A DNA stretch of 32,740 nucleotides, from assembly GCF_001953305.1 (NCBI RefSeq), contig NZ_MTFE01000010.1:975977-1008716 (forward strand), in the 5' to 3' direction. Shown here piece by piece: positions 1 through 8,500 of this stretch. Each line of letters opens with the position of its first letter. Positions within the stretch are counted from its first letter, which is position 1. The position numbers and the translations under genes are program-made. The notes under the pieces were generated by a model, which was given only the letters and a program-made list of their open reading frames with translations, searched no databases and had not been told where the DNA came from. The DNA comes from Cnuella takakiae. GTDB taxonomy: Bacteria > Bacteroidota > Bacteroidia > Chitinophagales > Chitinophagaceae.

Positions 1-97
1 TTTTCAGTAAAGTATTTATAGCCGAATCATGTTGGCTTACAACCGCTTTATCCTGCTATCCTGTGCTGTCTGTAGTAAGAATTTTGAACAAGGACAA

Positions 98-127
98 CTA
101 AAAACCAAAAACTAAAAACCGAAAACT
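98..127. repeat. A/C-rich word repeat, single arm
   Basis: Degenerate tandem copies of a word like AAAAACCAAAAACT lie just downstream of the minus-strand gene at 138-1103. The same word appears inverted at 1107-1136 upstream of that gene and again at 1188-1225, so the gene is flanked by inverted copies. The rest of positions 1-137 shows nothing recognisable. Confidence 0.6.
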
Positions 128-137
128 TCAAACTGTT

Positions 138-1103
138 TTACTCATGCTCCCTCAACATCCTGCCGCCCCGCTTCCATGCAGCGTTTAGCTGCTCCCATTC
201 CTGCTGGTCTTCAGTGGTCCAGGGGGTAGTGGCCATATCCTTTAGCGAGGGCTGGCCGGCGTCTACCCAGGCGCTGAACCAAAAAGAGGCAACGGCAAAG
301 ATGGCCTGCCGCATGCGGCGCTCCACCATGCCGTTGAGGCGCCTGTCGTAGGCGCGGGTAAACTGTGCGGAGTACTGCCGCACCACTACACCATTGCGGG
401 GTTCAAAAGCATATTTGGCATCCGGTGCAAATTGCGCGGTTAGTTCTTTTTCGATGTGTAAAACTGTGTCTACAGCAGCAGTGCTTTCCAGCACGCGTTT
501 CCAGATAAAATCCTGCTTGTTGGGGATATAGGCGGCTTTGCCAATCAGGAAATCCCAGTTGGTGGCGGCCAATAGTTCGGGTACGCGGCTTTCCCAGAAA
601 CCATGAATACCCTGCTGGCCCGTCAGCTGGCCGTTGTAGTTGGCAGTGGCGTGCAAAGGCACATGGGCATCGGCAATATAGTGCCCAATTTCGGCAGCAA
701 GCTTCAGGATGCGGGCGCTGTTCTTTTCCCTGAAAGCGGTAGTTAGGCGGGATTGCATCACGCCGATCCACCAGGGCACGATGCCATGGGCCTGCAGGCT
801 GTCTTCGGTGTAGCGGGCAACGGCTTCGTTCCAGTTGCGGGGAAGCGAATCAAAAGGGTAGGTGCCGTAGTGATCGAGGTCGATATAGTGCCGGGGTGCT
901 TCCGCTGCAACGGCGTAACGGCGTTTGTCGGGGTCAACAGCGTGCTCGCTGAGAAAGGACAGTTGCGTTTTGTACCATACCAGCATTTCGGGCGGCAACA
1001 GGAAGGCTGCGTAGTAATTGATCTGGCGATGCCCATAAAAACCCCAGCAGTGGGCGGCTAGCTGTATCAGCAGCAGTGCGGTGGTGAGCAGTGGCCGGAG
1101 CAT
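138..1103 (-). CDS. Secreted zinc-dependent phospholipase C / S1-P1 nuclease-type protein
   Basis: Predicted exported zinc hydrolase of the phospholipase C/S1-P1 superfamily, 321 residues. The chosen start gives a hydrophobic signal peptide (about residues 1-19) ending just before Trp20. In this superfamily the mature N-terminal Trp is itself a zinc ligand, which supports both start and cleavage site. Other ligand-type residues follow: His25 in GFYGHR, the APRHYIDLDHYG segment, the HYIADAHVPLH motif and HGFWES. An upstream in-frame Met exists, but the extra residues would be encoded by the A/C-rich repeat at 1107-1138, so it was not used. Substrate (phospholipid or nucleic acid) cannot be decided from sequence. 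DUF502 lies upstream on the same strand, separated by an inverted repeat. Family assignment is fairly sure, function is not. Confidence 0.8.
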   Translation of the reverse strand: MLRPLLTTALLLIQLAAHCWGFYGHRQINYYAAFLLPPEMLVWYKTQLSFLSEHAVDPDKRRYAVAAEAPRHYIDLDHYGTYPFDSLPRNWNEAVARYTEDSLQAHGIVPWWIGVMQSRLTTAFREKNSARILKLAAEIGHYIADAHVPLHATANYNGQLTGQQGIHGFWESRVPELLAATNWDFLIGKAAYIPNKQDFIWKRVLESTAAVDTVLHIEKELTAQFAPDAKYAFEPRNGVVVRQYSAQFTRAYDRRLNGMVERRMRQAIFAVASFWFSAWVDAGQPSLKDMATTPWTTEDQQEWEQLNAAWKRGGRMLREHE

Positions 1104-1106
1104 AGA

Positions 1107-1225
1107 GGTTTTTTGTTTTAGTTTTTGGTTTTTGGTTGGGGTGCAGGTGGCAGGTGCATTCATTTTCCCTAATCAATGATGCTGTTGAACCAAAAACTAA
1201 AAACAAAAAACCACAAACAAAAAAC
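1107..1225. repeat. Intergenic inverted repeat, A/C word
   Basis: The left arm (1107-1130) and right arm (1188-1212) are reverse complements over about 24 nt with a single one-base indel. Arms consist of AAAAACCAAAAACT-like words, and the word continues to 1225. The spacer is about 57 nt. It sits between two co-directional minus-strand genes, DUF502 and the phospholipase-like gene. Confidence 0.75.
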
Positions 1226-1870
1226 TCAATAAATATCCTTTCTCGCCCGCTTCGATTCCTCCACATTGGTAACCCCGCCACTGATGGCAAACTTCATGGT
1301 TTCGGAAGCGGTGATGCGGTTGATGGGTTTGATGCGGTGCGGCGGCAGGATGTACACGTTGCCGGCAATGGAGTAGGACATGGGCACATAAACCGCCACA
1401 TAGCCATCGAGGCCCAGTTCGTGGGCATCAGCGCGGGTGATAAAACCCACCCGCCAAACATCGGTATCGTCCACGCTGGCCAGCACGGGGCGGTTGAACT
1501 TTTTCTTTTCGCCGGCAAAAGCTTCAAAGAAATCCTTGACGGTGGAGTAGATCAGCCGCACACCCGGTGTTCTTTCCAGGAAAGAATCAAAGAGCCCGAA
1601 CAGCTTAAGCCGCAGGAAATAAGTAGACAAAAACCCGATCAGGCAAACGGTAACAATCACCACCAGGAAGCCCAGCCCGTAATTGCGCACATATACCTGG
1701 CCGTCGGCGCCTCTTGCGGTAAACAGGGGCACCAGGCTATCGATAGAGGAAACGATCCAGTAGATGGTATAGGCGGTAATGGTTACGGGTGCCAGCACCA
1801 GCAGGCCCTGCAAAAAATACTGAAACAGGCGGCTCCAGCGAAATCCTCCTGTTTGGTTGTTGCCATTCAT
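1226..1870 (-). CDS. DUF502 family membrane protein
   Basis: A 214-residue protein matching the DUF502 family in layout. It has two membrane segments (about residues 20-42 and 65-90), then a soluble half with the family-typical stretches RTPGVRLIYSTVKDF and YVPMSYSIAGNVYILPP. The family's role is unknown; it is widespread in bacteria and presumed to sit in the inner membrane. The start is supported by a TAnnTTTG promoter element only 4 nt before the ATG, implying a very short or absent leader. Length is ordinary for the family. Identification is confident; no specific function is claimed. Confidence 0.88.
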   Translation of the reverse strand: MNGNNQTGGFRWSRLFQYFLQGLLVLAPVTITAYTIYWIVSSIDSLVPLFTARGADGQVYVRNYGLGFLVVIVTVCLIGFLSTYFLRLKLFGLFDSFLERTPGVRLIYSTVKDFFEAFAGEKKKFNRPVLASVDDTDVWRVGFITRADAHELGLDGYVAVYVPMSYSIAGNVYILPPHRIKPINRITASETMKFAISGGVTNVEESKRARKDIY

Positions 1871-1874
1871 GTTG

Positions 1875-1882
1875 CAAAAGTA
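1875..1882 (-). promoter_or_regulatory. TAnnTTTG -7 element for DUF502 gene
   Basis: TACTTTTG on the minus strand, followed by CAAC and the ATG. This matches the Bacteroidota housekeeping -7 consensus. No convincing -33 TTG was found at 17-23 nt upstream. Confidence 0.5.
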
Positions 1883-2125
1883 GCAGATGGGGGCAGATGC
1901 GGCCGGCGGTTTTTACAAAACTGCGGTTCACGGTCTTGCTCAGGTGTAATTGCTGGCGTAGGCTGGCATTTAGGCTTGGGGTTGCGATACAAACCCGGTG
2001 TGCCTTCGGTACTGCTTTTTTTACACTATAAATCTAAAAACCTGATCGGGTTAAAACCCTGCTGAAACGAGCTCTGCCGGGTCCGTTCAACCCCTTTTTC
2101 CGACCTCCTAACCCAAAATTAATGT

Positions 2126-2155
2126 TGGAAACTCCAGCAACGTTAAAAGTTTCCA
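2126..2155 (+). promoter_or_regulatory. Candidate TetR operator (inverted repeat)
   Basis: TGGAAACT (2126-2133) and AGTTTCCA (2148-2155) form a perfect 8-bp inverted repeat with a 14-nt spacer. It abuts the -7 element at 2156-2163 and lies 17 nt before the regulator's ATG. Position and symmetry suit autoregulation by the TetR protein; binding itself is inferred. Confidence 0.45.
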
Positions 2156-2163
2156 TAGTTTTG
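2156..2163 (+). promoter_or_regulatory. TAnnTTTG -7 element for efflux operon
   Basis: TAGTTTTG, 9 nt before the ATG at 2173. It would lie inside the coding region if the earlier in-frame ATG at 2122 were used, which is one reason for preferring 2173. Confidence 0.5.
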
Positions 2164-2172
2164 GAACCGCTT

Positions 2173-2796
2173 ATGGAGGCAAAAGAACGCATACTGCAAA
2201 AGGCGCACGAACTGTTTCACCGGTACGGTATCCGCTCCGTTTCGATGGACGAGATCGCCTCGCAGATGGGCATGAGCAAAAAAACGCTTTACCAGCATTT
2301 TGCTGATAAAGACGCCCTGGTGGGTGAAGTGTTTGCAGCCCTGCTGCAGCACAAGCGGCAGGATTGCATGGACCTGCAGCAGGCCTCCGAAAACGCTGTG
2401 CACGAGGAGTTTATTGGTTTCGACAACATGAGCGAAATGCTCAGCAGCATGCACCCTTCGCTGCTGTACGACCTGGAGAAGTACCATCCCGAAGTTTTTA
2501 CCAAGTTCCGTTCCTTCATCGGTGATTTTGTGTACCGGCTGGTGCGCACCAACCTGGAACGGGGTATTGCCGAAGGCCTGTACCGACCCGAAATTGATGT
2601 GGACGTGCTGGCCCGCTTCCGGGTAGCCACCATTACCATTTCCTCCAACCCCGATTCGTTTCCCAACAGAAAACCCAACCTGGCCTACGTTGAAGAGCAG
2701 CTGCTCGACCTTTTCCTGCACGGGGTGGCCACAGCCAAAGGGCAGGAGTTGATCCGGAAATACAAAGACCAACGCTTAAAAACAGAAATAAAATGA
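2173..2796 (+). CDS. TetR/AcrR family transcriptional regulator
   Basis: Likely repressor of the downstream efflux genes, 207 residues from the chosen start. The first 50 residues form a typical TetR N-terminus: helix ERILQKAHELFHRYG, then the helix-turn-helix MDEIASQMGMSKKTLYQHFADKDALV. The rest is a divergent helical ligand-binding domain, so the inducer cannot be predicted. An ATG at 2122 would add 17 residues lacking any domain and would bury a promoter-like element and an inverted repeat, so 2173 is preferred. Its stop overlaps the start of the TolC-like gene (ATGA at 2793-2796), so regulator and channel are translationally coupled. Regulation of its own operon is inferred. Confidence 0.9.
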   Translation: MEAKERILQKAHELFHRYGIRSVSMDEIASQMGMSKKTLYQHFADKDALVGEVFAALLQHKRQDCMDLQQASENAVHEEFIGFDNMSEMLSSMHPSLLYDLEKYHPEVFTKFRSFIGDFVYRLVRTNLERGIAEGLYRPEIDVDVLARFRVATITISSNPDSFPNRKPNLAYVEEQLLDLFLHGVATAKGQELIRKYKDQRLKTEIK

Positions 2797-4184
2797 TCAC
2801 ACCCAAAATACTATTGGGCGCTTTGGCTATACTGCTGGCCGCATCGGCAGGTGCGCAAAAACGGTACGAGCTCACCGTTCGGGAGGCCGTGGAACTCGCC
2901 TATAAGAACGTGGCCGAAGTGAAAAACGCCCAGATCGACTACCGCTTGCAGGACGCCAAGAACAAGGAAATAACCGGCCAGGCCCTGCCCCAGCTTTCCG
3001 GTACCGTGTCGGGCAATTATTATACTTCTCTGCCTCAGTTCCTGTTTCCGGATGCTACTTCCACCGCCGTATATTCCATCCTGAAAGACGAAGGCGTTTC
3101 CGGCTCCGGTGGGCCCATCACCAAGGTGCCCGAACCTACGCTGCGGCAGGTAAGCTTTCAACAGCCTTCCAACCTGCAGTTTTCGGCCCAACTTACCCAG
3201 TTGTTGTTTCAGCCCGATGTATTTGTTGGCCTGCAGGCCCGCAAAACAGCACTGGACTACAATACCGCTTTGATTGAGCAGGTAAAGGAAAGGGTGAAAG
3301 ACTCGGCGTACAACCGTTATTATGCCATCCTGGTGGCACAGAAGCAGTTGTTTTACCTGAACGAAGGCGTGGCAAGGCTGGAGAAATTGTACCGCGATGA
3401 CAGCATCATGTACAAAAATGGTTTTGCCGAGCGCCTCGACCTGGAAAGGGTACAGGTGCAACTCAATAACCTGCGCACCACGCGCAATATTGTACAAAGC
3501 GGTGTCGACCTTTCCTATGCTGCGCTCAAGTTTGCGCTGGGTCTTTCGCAACGCGATACCGTGGTGCTGAAAGAAGAACTGAACGAATCAAGCATCAAGG
3601 ACGGGCTGCTGGAAGATGCCTTCAAATACGAGGACCGGCCCGAGATTCGCACCCTCGGCATTACCCGCCGCCTGCAGGAGCTGGACCTCAAACGCAACCG
3701 CCTGGGTTATTATCCTACCGTTTCCGCACTGGGCAATTTTACCCGTGGCGGCCAGGGGCGCAATGTTTTCCTGAACAATGGCAGCGTATGGATCAACTCC
3801 TCCTTTGTGGGGTTAAACATCAACGTACCCATATTCGACGGCTTCCAGCGCAAGTATAAAATTCAGCAGTCGCGCCTCAATATCGAAAAGCTGGATAATA
3901 CCATAACCAACGTAAAACAGGCCATCGACTTCGACCAGGTGGTATCCAAAACAAGCCTGGTGAATGCCCTCGAAAACCTGGACATACAGGTACGCAACCG
4001 GGCACTTGCCGAAAAGGTGTACAATACCACCAAGCTCAAATTTGAACAGGGACTTGGCTCTTCCTTCGAAGTGCTGCAGTCCGACAGCGACCTGCAAACT
4101 GCGCAATCCAATTATTTCAATGCCTTATACCAGGCTACGGTGGCAAGGGTAAGCTACCTGCGGTCACTGGGTAAATTAGAATAA
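2793..4184 (+). CDS. TolC family outer-membrane efflux protein
   Basis: Outer-membrane channel of the tripartite pump, 463 residues. The signal peptide (MITPKILLGALAILLAASAG) is followed by the YELTVREAVELAYKNVAEVKNA start typical of OEP/TolC proteins. Two repeated halves rich in long heptad helices follow; near the C-terminus EKVYNTTKLKFEQGLGSSFE and DLQTAQSNYFNALYQATVAR match the second OEP repeat. Length is normal for the family. It overlaps the TetR gene by 4 nt and is followed by the adaptor and RND pump genes, so it probably serves this pump. It belongs to the regulator-TolC-adaptor-pump order common in Bacteroidota. Confidence 0.93.
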   Translation: MITPKILLGALAILLAASAGAQKRYELTVREAVELAYKNVAEVKNAQIDYRLQDAKNKEITGQALPQLSGTVSGNYYTSLPQFLFPDATSTAVYSILKDEGVSGSGGPITKVPEPTLRQVSFQQPSNLQFSAQLTQLLFQPDVFVGLQARKTALDYNTALIEQVKERVKDSAYNRYYAILVAQKQLFYLNEGVARLEKLYRDDSIMYKNGFAERLDLERVQVQLNNLRTTRNIVQSGVDLSYAALKFALGLSQRDTVVLKEELNESSIKDGLLEDAFKYEDRPEIRTLGITRRLQELDLKRNRLGYYPTVSALGNFTRGGQGRNVFLNNGSVWINSSFVGLNINVPIFDGFQRKYKIQQSRLNIEKLDNTITNVKQAIDFDQVVSKTSLVNALENLDIQVRNRALAEKVYNTTKLKFEQGLGSSFEVLQSDSDLQTAQSNYFNALYQATVARVSYLRSLGKLE

Positions 4185-4186
4185 CT

Positions 4187-4270
4187 GGGAATTGGGTATT
4201 AGGTAATAGGTATTGTTTTATCAATCACCAATCACCAATACCCAATACCCAATCACCACTCACCATTCAC
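4187..4270. repeat. Intergenic inverted repeat inside efflux operon (CCAATACC word)
   Basis: The left arm (4187-4215) is built from ATTGGGTATTAGGTAAT-like words, the right arm (4221-4270) from complementary CCAATCACC/CCAATACC words, with almost no spacer. It occupies most of the gap between the TolC and adaptor genes. Positions 4221-4239 are identical to 11431-11449 (TCAATCACCAATCACCAAT). Confidence 0.75.
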
Positions 4271-4291
4271 TAGTTTTCAACCATCAACTAT

Positions 4292-5452
4292 ATGCAAAAG
4301 AATACATCGATTTTTCTGCTGCTCCTGCTCCTCGTGGCAGCGTCCTGCGGTAGCAGCCGCAAGGATGAAGCCGGCAGCCTGAATGATAAAAAGGCGCAGC
4401 TGGAACAATTGCGTAAAGAACAAAAAGAACTCGCTGCCAGGATCACCACCCTGGAGCAGGAAGTGGCTGTAGCCGATCCAAATGCGGCACGTGGTGTGGC
4501 TAAACTGGTGAACGTGGCGCCGGTAGCTTCCGAAGATTTTACCCATTATGTAGACCTGCAGGGTAAGGTAGATGCCACCAATATTTCGTATGTGGCGCCG
4601 CCCAATGGTCAGGGTGGTATAGTAACGGCGCTGCTGGTAAAACAGGGCGACAATGTGCGCAGGGGACAGGTGCTGGCGCGTCTTGATGATGCACTTATCC
4701 GCCAGCAGATAGAACCCCTGCGGGTACAGCTGCAAACCGCTGAAGATACCTACAAGCGCACCAAGAACCTCTGGGACCAGGGCATTGGTACCTACCAGCA
4801 GGTGCTGACCGCGCAAACACAGGTGGAAACCCTGCGCAAGCAAATCGGCATCATCCAGCAGCAGGCAGGTTTGATGACTATTACCGCACCACAGGGTGGC
4901 GTGGCCGACCAGGTGAATGTGCGTGTAGGTGAAATGTTTGTGGGCAATACCGCTATGGGACCGCAGATCCGCATTGTAAATACCGGCCGTCTCAAGATCA
5001 TTGCCGAAGTGCCCGAAAACTACCTGGGTAAAGTAAGCAAGGGCAGCAAGCTGCAGGTGTCCCTGCCCGATGTGAACAAGACTTTTGAAACTACCGTAAA
5101 CGTAGTGGGTCAAACCATTGACCCTGCTCGCCGCACCTTTTACATCGAAGCACCCGTACCTACCGAAGCAGGTATGAAACCCAACCAGGTGGCATCGGTA
5201 CGCATACAGGACTATGCCCGCACAGGTGCCATCACCATCCCGGTGAACACTTTACAAAATGACGACAAGGGCAAGTTTGTGATGGTAGCCACCAAGGAAG
5301 GCGACAAGACCGTTGCCCGCAAAAAATACGTGGAAGTAGGCGAACTGTACCGCGAAAAGCTGGAAGTAAAAAGCGGCCTCACCGGCGGTGAGCAGCTGAT
5401 CATCCAGGGCTTTCAGGGATTGTACGACGGGCAGCAGGTAACTACGGGGTAA
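4292..5452 (+). CDS. RND efflux periplasmic adaptor (membrane fusion protein), lipoprotein
   Basis: Adaptor linking the RND pump to the outer-membrane channel, 386 residues. It begins with a lipoprotein signal (lipobox VAASC, Cys near residue 19), so it is probably anchored in the inner-membrane outer leaflet. A short N-terminal coiled coil (about 31-55) is followed by a biotinyl-lipoyl-like half motif (GGIVTALLVKQGDNVRRGQV), a helical hairpin (about 140-185), the second lipoyl half (GLMTITAPQGGVADQVNVR), and beta-barrel and membrane-proximal domains. It is flanked on both sides by intergenic inverted repeats, yet its order between TolC and RND genes argues for one operon. HlyD/AcrA-type family assignment is secure; substrate is unknown. 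Confidence 0.93.
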   Translation: MQKNTSIFLLLLLLVAASCGSSRKDEAGSLNDKKAQLEQLRKEQKELAARITTLEQEVAVADPNAARGVAKLVNVAPVASEDFTHYVDLQGKVDATNISYVAPPNGQGGIVTALLVKQGDNVRRGQVLARLDDALIRQQIEPLRVQLQTAEDTYKRTKNLWDQGIGTYQQVLTAQTQVETLRKQIGIIQQQAGLMTITAPQGGVADQVNVRVGEMFVGNTAMGPQIRIVNTGRLKIIAEVPENYLGKVSKGSKLQVSLPDVNKTFETTVNVVGQTIDPARRTFYIEAPVPTEAGMKPNQVASVRIQDYARTGAITIPVNTLQNDDKGKFVMVATKEGDKTVARKKYVEVGELYREKLEVKSGLTGGEQLIIQGFQGLYDGQQVTTG

Positions 5453-5453
5453 A

Positions 5454-5562
5454 ACAGCTGTCGGCTATTAGCTGTTAGCTGTTGGCCATTGCTGTTCTGT
5501 TATAAAAATATTCTTCGTGCAAAGAGCGATAAGCTAATAGCCAACAGCTAAAAGCCAAAAGC
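5454..5562. repeat. Intergenic inverted repeat inside efflux operon (AGCTATTAGCTGTTGGC word)
   Basis: Left arm 5454-5488 and right arm 5527-5562 are imperfect reverse complements built of GCTATTAGCTGTTGGC-like units, with a spacer of about 38 nt. It lies between the adaptor and RND pump genes. Confidence 0.75.
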
Positions 5563-5586
5563 CTTGCTCAACTCCAAACCGCCAAC

Positions 5587-8500
5587 ATGAGCGTACTAGA
5601 AAATCCCAACGGACCGTTCAAACACTTCAGACCCACCACCTGGAGTATCCTGAACAAAACGACCATCTACCTGCTGATGCTCTTTGTGAGTTTGGCCGGT
5701 GTGTTCCAGTTTGTGACCCTGCCCAAAGAGCAGTTCCCCGATATCGTTATTCCCAATATTTACATCCAGACCATTTACGCAGGTAATACCCCAAGGGATA
5801 TCGAAAACCTGGTAACGCAGCCCATCGAAAAACAACTCAAGGGCATCACGGGGGTAAAGATCAACAAGGTTACTTCTACCTCGCAGCAGGACTTCTCCAT
5901 CATCATCGTGGAGTTTGACACCGACGTGGATACCGATGAAGCTTTGCAGAAAGTAAAAGACGCTGTGGACAAGTCGAAGCAGGACCTGCCTACCGACCTT
6001 ACGCAGGAACCGGTGGTGATGGAAGTGAGCCTCTCGGAGCAGCCCATCATGTATGCCAACCTCAGTGGCGACTACGATCCCGTGCGCCTGAAGGAATACG
6101 CCGATGAAATGCAGGACCGCCTGGAAGAGCTGCCACAGATCAACCGCGTGGATGTGGTGGGTGCGCCTGAGCGTGAGTTCCAGGTAAACGTAGACAACCT
6201 GCGGATGCAGGCTGCGGGCATCACCTTCGATGATATTGCAGGCGCCATCAGCCGCGAGAACCTCGACATCTCGGGCGGACAGTTGGAAGTAGGCAATATG
6301 CGCCGCAACCTGCAACTGAAAGGCCAGTTGAAAACGGCACCTGAAATTGCCAACATCGTAGTGCGCAACAATGTGGGTGCACCCGTGTACCTGCGCGATG
6401 TGGCCGATGTGCGCGACACCATCAAGGAACGCGAAAGCTATGCACGCCTCAATGGCAAAAACGTTATTACCCTCAACGTGGTAAAGCGTTCGGGTGAAAA
6501 CCTGATTGAAACTGCGGAAGGGGTGAACAAGGTTGTAAAAGACCTGAAGGCCACTGTATTTCCACCCGACCTTGAAGTGGTGATCACAGGCGACCAAAGC
6601 ATCAATGCCCGCAACTCGTTCAACGAACTGGTAAACACCATCGTCATCGGTTTTATCCTGGTGTTGGTGATCCTGATGTTCTTCATGGGTGTGGTCAATG
6701 CCTTCTTCGTGGCCCTGAGTGTGCCCCTGAGTATTTTCGTTGCCTTCATCTTTATTCCCGGCGCCGAACTCATTGCGGGTTCTGCTGTTACACTCAACTT
6801 CATCGTGTTGTTTGCCCTGCTCTTCGGGCTGGGTATCATCGTGGATGATGCCATCGTGGTGATCGAAAACACGCACCGCATTTTCATGGAAGGTCGTGGC
6901 CGCATCAATAGCGAGAAGAGCGCGATGATGGCTGCAGGTGAAGTGTTCATCCCGGTACTGGCCGGTACGCTTACCACGCTGGCGCCTTTCCTGCCCTTGT
7001 TGTTCTGGCCGGGCATCATCGGTAAGTTCATGATCTACCTGCCTACCATGCTGATCTTCACGCTGGCGGCATCGCTCATCGTGGCCTTTATCATGAACCC
7101 CGTATTTGCCGTGGACTTTATGAACCACGAAGACGGGAAGGCAGAACCCAAGTCGGCCATTTTCCGCAAAAGGGGTTTGTGGTTTGCCGTGGCCATCGGT
7201 ATCCTGTTCGATATCATGGGGCTTACTTTTTTTGGCAACCTCATTCTCTTCATTGTGCTGCTGGTGATCTTTAACCGCTACATTCTTGATGATGTAATTC
7301 ATGGTTTCCAGAACCGCGTATTACCCAATATCATGACGCGCTACGAAGGATTGTTGCGCTGGGCACTTAAAGGCTGGCGCCCTGTGTGGCTGCTGCTGGC
7401 AACCTTTGGATTGTTTGTATTTAGTGTAATTGTATTTGGCATAGCCACTTCCACGCAATGGGTTAAAGTGGTGTTCTTCCCCAAGGCTGATCCGAACTTT
7501 ATTTACACCTATATCAAGATGCCCGTAGGCACCGATGTGGAGTATACCGACTCCGTAACCCGTGTGCTGGAAAACCGCGTGTACAAGGTGCTGGGTATGG
7601 AGAACGGCAAGAAGAACCCGATGGTAGAAAGCGTGATCTCCAACGTTGCCGTTGGTGCCGCCGACCCCGCCAGCGGCGACCGTACTACCCGTTCGGAACT
7701 GGGCCGCATACAGGTGTCTTTTGTGGAGTTTGAAAAACGCCACGGCAAAAGCTCGGCGCCTTATCTCGATGAAATTCGCGCCGTGATGAAAGGCGTGCCC
7801 GGTGCCGAGATATCGGTGGCACAGGAAAGCGGCGGTCCGCCCACCGATCCGCCCGTCAACATCGAAGTGGCATCCGAAAACATCGACGACCTGGTAAAGA
7901 CGGCGGTAAGCCTGAAGAACTACCTGGATTCCATCAATGTGCCGGGAGTGGAAGAACTGAAGATGGATGTGGATCTTACCAACCCCGAGATAACGCTGGC
8001 GGTTGACCGAAACCGTGCCCTGATTGAAGGTGTGAGCAGTGCGCAGATTGGTATGCAAATACGTACGGCGCTTTTTGGCCGTGAGGTTTCGAAGATCAAG
8101 GATGGTGAAGACGAATACAAGATCCAACTGCGCAACCAGGAGCTGCAGCGCAATTCGCTCACTGACCTGTTGAACATGAACATCACCTTTCGCGATATGG
8201 CCACCGGTCAGGTAAAGCGTATTCCTATTTCCAGCGTGGTAAAAGTGGATTATACCAGCACCCAGGGTAGTGTAAAGCGCAAAGACTACAAGCGGGTAAT
8301 TTCGCTGCGCTCCAATGTGCTCGAATCACAAGGTTATACAGCACAAGCGGTAAATACGCAGATCAAAGATTACCTCGACCGATTCCAGAACAAGCCGGCC
8401 AATGTAACCATCGGCCAGGCGGGTGAAAGCGAGCAGCAGGCTGAGACAGTGGCCTTCCTTGGACAGGCACTGGTGGTTGCGCTGATGATCATTTTGCTGG

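Noticed and set aside
4187-4270. CRISPR-like array
   Set aside because: Repeats are short, degenerate, contiguous and arranged as inverted arms; there are no constant repeats with unique spacers and no cas genes.
5596-7302. 568-residue open frame antisense to the RND pump
   Set aside because: It is the codon shadow of a strongly supported pump gene; composition (His/Gln-rich) and lack of domains show it is not a gene. The same applies to the long antisense frames over ftsH and serS.
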